From assembly GCF_032854445.1 (NCBI RefSeq), contig NC_088306.1, positions 19,255,764 through 19,319,763 of the forward strand: DNA of 64,000 nt, written 5' to 3'. Below the pieces are notes generated by a model. That model had not been told where the DNA came from. It ran no database searches and saw only the letters and a program-made list of their open reading frames with translations. The DNA comes from Liolophura sinensis. Its lineage: Eukaryota; Mollusca; Polyplacophora; Chitonida; Chitonidae. Shown here one piece after another: positions 60,501-64,000 of this stretch (positions are counted from its first letter, which is position 1; every line of letters begins with the position of its first letter). The position numbers and the translations under genes were made by a program.

Positions 60501-62469
60501 TAATAAAGATGGTGTGCTTGTTGGATGGAATTCAAATTAATTTGAAATGGAATTTCAGTATTTAAAAAATCTCACTGTGTAGACTGTAGCTTTAAGCCAG
60601 GACGTTTGTCCTGTACGGCTGGAGAGGAAGCCTGCATGAGCTGATCTTGAACTCACAGCGACTGCATTAGTGAGAGGCTCCTGGGTCATTGCACCGTGCT
60701 GGTGTGCTAACCCCTCGGCCACAGAGGCCCCTAAAATATATTAAACATTAGCATCTAATCAGAATGATTTTATTACAGAAGTTACAGCTGATCCTGTCTT
60801 CATATTTGAGAACCCGAACATCCAGGCATTTGTCATTTTACTCGCTCACATGCTGCAGTGAAAAGATTGTCTAAATAACATACGGGTTAATACAAAACCT
60901 TGCTTTACGGCCTCATAAATCCAAAACCAGGCTTTGTAGACATTCACAATTTATTTATGTTGTGCACATTGTTCTGTTGTCTTAAACATACTATAATTTC
61001 TGGTTATTATCAGCCATACTTCTCTAATATCGCTAATTTTGTTCATTTCCCTATACCTCCCCATGTTATCTTTCACGTCGTAGTCTGCCGAACAGTATCA
61101 AATAAGTGTGAAAAGGATGACTATTTATAGCATAATTATAATGAATTTTGGGTACATTCGACTGACAATTTTCTGTCCCTTTTCTTAGGATATACTTCTA
61201 CAACACAAAGGCAGAACTTCTCTGTGAAATAGAAGCTGAAGGTTTTATTGCTCCAGGGACAGTGGTAGCTGTCACTGAAAAGGCTGTCCTAGACACCAAA
61301 CTTGTACTGGGGCCCAGACTGTACAGTGTTCACCCTAACTGTACCAGGTATGTGATCATGCAGTGGGTGGGACAGAAGGCCTGTACAGAGAGTGTTTACC
61401 CTGGTAAATGACCCACCTTTAGCTCTAATCTGTGTGGGCCCAGTACACAGTTGAAATAGGTCACTCTCATTCATATTTGATAATAATAATAATAATATAC
61501 TTGACGCTGCCATAGCCTCTCCTTCCCAGCATGTATTCCATGTTTTGACAATACTGTTGGCAATGCTATATTATATACTAACTGTATTAAGTGTGGTTTT
61601 TGAAAAATCTTTTTTTTTTTTTTATTGACCTTTGGTCCATATTTTGGATGTTGTCATTATTATGTTGACAGCCAAATTGACTTCCAGGTTGAACCATGTT
61701 CCCCATGATATCGTCTAATTGTTACCAGCATTGCATTCAATCATAAGCCGTAGGTAACTTTGACCGAAGCTAGTCTGATCATTATCCCTGTCTTTGTGAT
61801 GAAGATTTCTGAGAAAACTGATAGAATAGAACATTGGTTAATCTGTGTTTGGCTGAGTTTCCATTGCTTAGGAACAGGGGCTCTTATTATCCTGTGTGTT
61901 ACAGATTGGTTTGTAATGACCTGAACCAGTCCACTCTCAGTCCTATCCATTACCCACTCATCCAGGGTCTACAGATCATTGGGGACCATCTGCTAGTGAC
62001 CACCCAGTCAGGAGTGAGTCTGGCCCGACATACAACCTTACAACCTCTCCACATACACATCAAGACAAGGGGGTGAGTACGGAAAGTGGAAATTCTTCAT
62101 AGAGATAGTGCACTTTAATATACTATTTTATATTGCATCTCGCAGTCGTCATCATTCATATTGCGCACCTGCAAAAATCCCAATTTGCATTTCAGGAGTC
62201 TCAGATGCTTATGCAGATATTGGCGAGACAGGTGGGGGCTCTTGCAAACTACTACAGTTGAAAGACATGATTTTATGCTACTTGCTGACGGCTCTGTCGA
62301 GTCGACAGGCAGATGTGTATTCAGTCTAGCAGCTAGCAAGTCTATGTTAGTTACTGAAAGCCGTAACCTGTCTCGCCGATGTCTGTGTGACCTTGCGAAA
62401 CTCCTGAAACGCTTATCGGACTTATTGCAAGATGACGATCCTTTGACCTCATCTATTTTTCCGTGCTGA
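36583..62469 (+). CDS. Large conserved-looking protein of unknown family, 17 coding exons, 1180 aa
   Basis: Exons: 36583-36739, 37828-38721, 39522-39666, 40363-40478, 42183-42375, 44244-44377, 45351-45495, 47736-47909, 51644-51772, 53279-53361, 54428-54636, 55657-55764, 57142-57387, 59673-59881, 61189-61347, 61905-62072, 62196-62469. All have AG/GT borders, phases agree at all 16 junctions, and the total of 3543 nt is divisible by three. ATG at 36583 is the only start in frame after upstream stops. Residues 78-125 are Asp/Glu/Ser-rich, and 151-168 are a basic nuclear-localisation-like cluster (ERKRRPSKKQRKKR). Residues 351-594 are amphipathic helix pairs resembling TPR-type repeats (RLYAQFGELAMARKMYLRAA). 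Residues 794-870 are charged helix, and 880-1150 are beta-rich with propeller-like strands. I do not recognise the family. Exon 17 has a second in-frame acceptor 21 nt inside. Confidence 0.8.
36848..37147 (-). mobile_element. SINE-A, full length, minus strand
   Basis: T-rich tail start, a short TTTTACGCTGATTGGTG stutter repeated three times, the body, and the tRNA-like head ending TTGGCCATGGAGGCCCC. Confidence 0.88.
37273..37528 (+). mobile_element. SINE-A, full length, plus strand
   Basis: GGGGGCCTCCGTAGCTCAGT through AACACCAATCAAATAAATTT. An A(G/A)CCTGCT duplication flanks it. Confidence 0.9.
37576..37775. repeat. Two-copy 100-bp tandem duplication, nearly identical
   Basis: ATTTTATGTAAAGTATTAAG to CAATATTTCATCTG is present twice with one or two differences. 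It ends about 50 bases before the acceptor of coding exon 2, so it duplicates the branch-point region of intron 1. Confidence 0.9.
38777..38870 (+). mobile_element. SINE-A 3' fragment
   Basis: TTTCTTCCCACCATAATGCT through AAAACACCAATCAAATAA. Confidence 0.7.
39170..39390. repeat. Dispersed repeat shared with 63195-63420
   Basis: Both copies carry, in order, GACAAAACTAC(A/G)T, TCAGAATATG and GTTGAAGGATTACAGCA-type blocks at similar spacing. Family unknown. Confidence 0.5.
39688..40031 (+). mobile_element. Miniature LTR (TRIM-like) element, 344 bp
   Basis: Two similar direct repeats, 39688-39800 and 39923-40031, each starting TGTA and ending TCACA, enclose 122 bp. Both share GATATATAA-type and CAAATCCCCAGCT(A/G)GTAAGCC blocks. 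Directly after the first repeat comes TTGGCGCTGCGAGCAGGG, in the position and style of a tRNA primer-binding site. TATA flanks both sides. No coding capacity. It lies in intron 3 of the large gene, 21 bases after the donor. Confidence 0.7.
40411..41045 (+). repeat. 92-bp tandem array copied from the exon 4 3' end and its splice donor
   Basis: The last part of exon 4 with its GTAAGTAC donor and the first intron bases are repeated six more times (donors at 40479, 40571, 40663, 40752, 40844, 40936 and 41028; spacing 92 except one of 89). In each intronic copy a pyrimidine tract and AAG precede a 54-nt block (40517, 40609, 40698, 40790, 40882, 40974) encoding a variant of GQVKRAAELFLHLSEQQT in the phase left by exon 4. 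Blocks 1 and 3 have TAG in place of one CAG codon; the other four are open. Confidence 0.95.
41046..42182. other. Rest of intron 4, nothing recognised
   Basis: A short CCTTGACCTTGACC triplication occurs near 41920-41950. An open frame immediately upstream of exon 5 (from 42020) contains no acceptor-free reason to be coding and is taken as intron. Confidence 0.4.
42376..43129. other. Intron 5, left part, nothing recognised
   Basis: No array or SINE body that I could identify. Confidence 0.4.
43130..43803. mobile_element. Possible inverted-repeat element with an internal 68-bp array
   Basis: About 43150-43230 and, reversed, about 43715-43803 share TCTGAGAT, CCCAGCTTAGCTT and ACTAxCCTxGAACT blocks, giving inverted ends some 80 bp long. 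Between them four near-identical 68-bp units occupy 43386-43658 (GGTGATATGAATTCGTTACA core). A single arm occurs at 26015-26140. Confidence 0.5.
43386..43658. repeat. 68-bp tandem repeat, 4 copies
   Basis: GAATTC recurs at 43449, 43517, 43585 and 43653 with almost unchanged sequence between. Confidence 0.93.
44809..45088 (+). mobile_element. SINE-A, full length, with a 16-G run at its 5' end and 11-bp target duplication
   Basis: The G run 44809-44824 merges into GGGGCCTCTGTAGCTCAGTT. The AAAT tail ends at AATTTCACATT, which also precedes the G run (44798-44808 and 45089-45099). Confidence 0.92.
45506..45675. mobile_element. One-ended relative of the 53732 MITE
   Basis: GGGGCCGATTTCACAAAGCC, ATTTCTGACTTACGT matches the arm of the 53732-53952 element. 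The opposite arm is missing. It starts 11 bases after the exon 7 donor. Confidence 0.5.
45907..46130 (+). mobile_element. SINE-A with an internal deletion
   Basis: Head and tail are present; the central GGGTTTCCCCCGGGCTCTGC segment is deleted. A TCTAG(C/T)T(C/T)CTGT duplication flanks it. Confidence 0.88.
46414..46631 (-). mobile_element. SINE-A, 5'-truncated, minus strand, 12-bp target duplication
   Basis: GCTGGTAGTTAT at 46402-46413 and 46632-46643. Truncation within the tRNA-like head. Confidence 0.92.
47318..47722. repeat. 28-bp minisatellite running up to the exon 8 acceptor
   Basis: About 14 units of TCTGATTGC(TGG/AGG)ATGATATTGAT. About half carry GATTGCAG, an acceptor-like string. 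The last unit ends 14 bases before exon 8. Confidence 0.92.
48177..48199. repeat. (GA)n microsatellite
   Basis: About eleven GA dinucleotides in intron 8. Confidence 0.9.
48290..51643 (+). repeat. 38-bp minisatellite, about 88 copies, copied from the exon 9 3' splice site
   Basis: Units read GGTGGCAGTGGTTTTGTATT, GTAG, GGGGCTGTTTGTGA. The final unit runs straight into exon 9, whose first bases (GGGGCTGTTTGTGA) and acceptor (TTTTGTATTGTAG at 51631-51643) are the repeat itself. The marker variant CATGGCAGTAATTTTA occurs at 48731, 49301, 50023, 50593 and 50973. Spacings of 570, 722, 570 and 380 are multiples of 38 and show a 1292-bp (34-unit) higher-order duplication. Long minus-strand frames here (each 184 codons) are artefacts. 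Confidence 0.95.
51773..52721. other. Intron 9, left part, nothing recognised
   Basis: AT-rich, no repeat body identified. Confidence 0.4.
52722..52983 (-). mobile_element. SINE-A, minus strand, with AGGTGCCCCTAATA target duplication
   Basis: T-rich tail, full body and the head ending GCCACAAAGGCCCCT. The 14-bp duplication is present on both sides. Confidence 0.92.
53386..53702 (+). mobile_element. SINE-B, plus strand
   Basis: ACCGGCCCCGCTAGCATAGT head, GGTCAATCCT B box, CACTCACTCACTCAC tail. Confidence 0.88.
53732..53952. mobile_element. 221-bp MITE with about 30-bp inverted ends
   Basis: GGGCCGATTCCACAAAGCCA, TTTCTGACTT on the left and the reverse complement with few changes on the right (AAGTCAGAAATGGCTTTGTG). 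One arm recurs at 45506. Confidence 0.8.
54786..54856 (+). mobile_element. SINE-A head only
   Basis: GGGGGCATCCGTGGCTGAGG through GACCCAGGAGCCTCAC. The 3' part is missing, which is unusual for a reverse-transcribed element and implies a later deletion. Confidence 0.6.
55412..55625 (-). repeat. 103-bp tandem duplication of a SINE-A 3' fragment
   Basis: TTCTTTTG at 55412, 55515 and 55618 bounds two essentially identical units containing GGTGCTTTACTCAAGATAAT, the reversed SINE-A end. It lies directly before the exon 12 acceptor. Confidence 0.88.
56100..56292 (+). mobile_element. SINE-C, 3' part
   Basis: GGTTGGCCTGGTTAGCATGG through TTAAACCCCAAGCA, matching 36041-36421. Confidence 0.7.
56577..56946 (-). 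mobile_element. SINE-B, full length, minus strand, TATGTAGCA target duplication
   Basis: GTGAGTGAGTGAGTGCTTGG tail start through GTGCTATCCGGGCCGG head. Very close to the 4929 copy, so recently active. Confidence 0.92.
57560..58440. repeat. Composite minisatellite in intron 13
   Basis: Two unit types, GACATGACTTGTCCAGTCAC-AGTGTACTGGCACCAGAC and CATGGCACCCCACCCAGCCC, alternate irregularly. Frames on both strands are artefacts. Confidence 0.88.
58441..59672. other. Rest of intron 13, nothing recognised
   Basis: Several TGACGTCA-like and GACGTCA strings occur around 58750-58860 without other context. Confidence 0.35.
59980..60244 (+). mobile_element. SINE-A, head slightly truncated, ATAAGTGAAAC target duplication
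   Basis: Starts GTGGCTCAGTTGGTTAGCGC; the AAAT tail ends at the second ATAAGTGAAAC. An AAAT-rich stretch continues to about 60310. Confidence 0.9.
60597..60733 (-). mobile_element. SINE-A, tRNA-like half, minus strand
   Basis: GGAGAGGAAGCCTGCATGAG through CCTCGGCCACAGAGGCCCCT. The 3' half is missing. Confidence 0.8.
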
Positions 62470-62559
62470 AATGCAAAAATGGAACTAATCCACCTGAACC
62501 GGTATTCATTCAGTACTCTATTTAATATTATACACCAACCCCTGCATGCCATGATACAT

Positions 62560-62885
62560 GCATCTTAGCACACACGATACACGATACATGCATCTTAGCA
62601 CACACGATACACGATACATGCATCTTAGCACACACGATACATGCATCTTAGCACACACGATACATGCATCTTAGCACACACGATACATGATACATGCATC
62701 TTAGCACACACAATACACGATACATGCATCTTAGCACACACGATACACGATACATGCATCTTAGCACACACGATACACGATACATGCATCTTAGCACACA
62801 CAATACATCCATCTTAGCACACATGATACACAATACATGCATCTTAGCACACACGATACATGATACATGCATCTTAGCACACGCT
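62560..62885. repeat. Minisatellite with 23-bp and 32-bp units
   Basis: GATACATGCATCTTAGCACA units, with or without an extra CACGATACA. It lies about 90 bases after the stop of the large gene, so it may be in its 3' untranslated region. Confidence 0.9.
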
Positions 62886-62945
62886 GATGCTTTTTTCTCA
62901 GCACACTATGGTACCTCTCAGTACTGTATGATACATTCGTCTTAG

Positions 62946-63137
62946 CACACAGTTCAATTCCAGCTCATGCTGGTTTCCTCTCCAGCCATACGTGGGAAGG
63001 TCTGGCAACAACCTGCAGATCGGTGTGGTTTCTCCCTGAACTCTGCCAGGTTTCCTCCTACCATAATGCTGGCTGTTATCGTATGTGAAATATTCTTGGG
63101 TGCGGCGTAGAGTACGAATCAAATAAATAAATAAAAT
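62946..63137 (+). mobile_element. SINE-A, 5'-truncated, inserted in the minisatellite
   Basis: CAGTTCAATTCCAGCTCATG through TACGAATCAAATAAATAAAT. TCTTAGCACACA occurs on both sides, as a target duplication or simply two array units. Confidence 0.85.
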
Positions 63138-63194
63138 CTTAGCACACACTGATGCTTTTTTCTCAGCACACTCCGATACATATGTCTCAACACT

Positions 63195-63420
63195 TTATAG
63201 TCCTCAACCTTTTCGCTATGAAATGATCAACTATGAGTGTAATTTATGCACAAATTTTAAATAGACTTTTTAGACGAAACTACGTTAGATGGAGTGGTCA
63301 GTTTGAGGGCTTGGTAAGAAATATTATATCAGTGAACTCAGAATAATGCCTTCAGAATATGCTTGGATAAACACTTTCCAAATATGGGAAAAGTTTGAAG
63401 AGTTACAGCATTATGGTTAC
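63195..63420. repeat. Dispersed repeat, partner of 39170-39390
   Basis: See the partner copy; same block order and direction. Confidence 0.5.
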
Positions 63421-63641
63421 CATCTCCACACACCATGATACATACGTGTACATCTGAGTACACTGGGATACATCTTAACGAACTAGGGATAAATATGTCT
63501 CTGCACACACCGTAATCCATACATTTTGGTATATTTTGATACAAATGTCTCCGCTCACAATGGTATGTGTATCTCAGCACACTGTCATTCATACATGTCA
63601 GTACACTATAGTGTACACGCACAGTGTATTCTAGCTGAGCA

Positions 63642-64000
63642 TGATTTATTTAGTTATTTATTTGATTGGTGTTTTACACCGTACTCAAGAATATTTCACT
63701 TAAACGGCAATGGCCAGCATTATGGTGGGAGGAAACTGGGAAACCCACAACCACCCGCAGGTTGCTGACAGACTTTCCCACATACGGCCAAAGAGGGAGC
63801 CAGCATGAGCTGGACTTGAAGTCACCTTGAGGAGAGGATCCTTGGTCATTGTGCCGTGCTGGCGTGCTAAACCCCTCTGCCGGGGAGGCTCCTGGGTCAT
63901 TGTGCCGTGCTGGCATGCTAACCCCCTCTGCCGGGGAGGCTTCTGGGTCATTGTGCCGTGCTGGCGTGCTAACTCCCTCTGCTGGGGAGGCTCCTGGCTC
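63642..64000 (-). mobile_element. SINE-A, minus strand, with its head tandemly repeated to the window edge
   Basis: Tail and body are normal to about 63830. The tRNA-like head region (GGTCATTGTGCCGTGCTGGC, TGCTAACCCC, CTGCCGGGGAGGCTC) then repeats about every 57 bp at least three times and continues past the edge. Confidence 0.88.

Overview
This is eukaryotic (animal) nuclear DNA. Genes have GT..AG introns and are sparse. The space between and inside them is filled with tRNA-derived SINEs, small inverted-repeat (MITE-like) elements and an unusual density of minisatellites. The SINE bodies (polymerase III A/B-box heads, AAAT-type tails, several families) and the repeat-rich introns fit a lophotrochozoan, most likely a mollusc. 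The species cannot be named from the sequence. No CRISPR array, operon or prokaryotic gene organisation was seen.

Layout. 394-2948 (-): the first four coding exons of an SLC23-type (nucleobase/ascorbate transporter family) gene that runs off the left edge. 3031-10263: degraded repeats, a possible sulfotransferase fragment and a 55-bp minisatellite. 10264-15404 (-): a complete four-exon 485-aa major facilitator transporter whose introns carry 45-bp and 35-bp arrays. 15746-20002: a 4.3-kb inverted-repeat element containing a nested 764-bp Harbinger-like MITE and about nine 145-bp repeats, seven of which carry a CTCF-like core. 20003-32748: relics, with LINE fragments, SINEs, one putative two-exon microprotein gene and long featureless stretches. 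33029-33910 (-): an intact, intronless SR splicing factor (SRSF4/5/6, B52 type). It lies head-to-head with the largest gene, 36583-62469 (+), 17 coding exons joined here by splice phase into 1180 codons, which I do not recognise. Its middle is helical-repeat-like, it has an acidic/basic nuclear-type N-terminal region, and its C-terminal third may be beta-rich. 62560-64000: a minisatellite and SINEs.

The most unusual features are in the introns of the large gene. After exon 4 the last 54 nt of the exon plus its 5' splice site have been copied six times in a 92-bp tandem array. Each copy is a potential 18-codon cassette exon in the correct phase, and four of the six are open. Before exon 9 about 88 copies of a 38-bp unit fill 3.35 kb. 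The unit is the exon's own 3' splice site and first exonic bases, and the authentic acceptor is simply the last copy. So two neighbouring introns have amplified exon-intron junctions. Intron 3 holds a miniature LTR element (TRIM-like, 344 bp, TATA target duplication).

All gene models were built by hand from splice consensus and phase continuity. Family names rest on recalled motifs, not on database searches.
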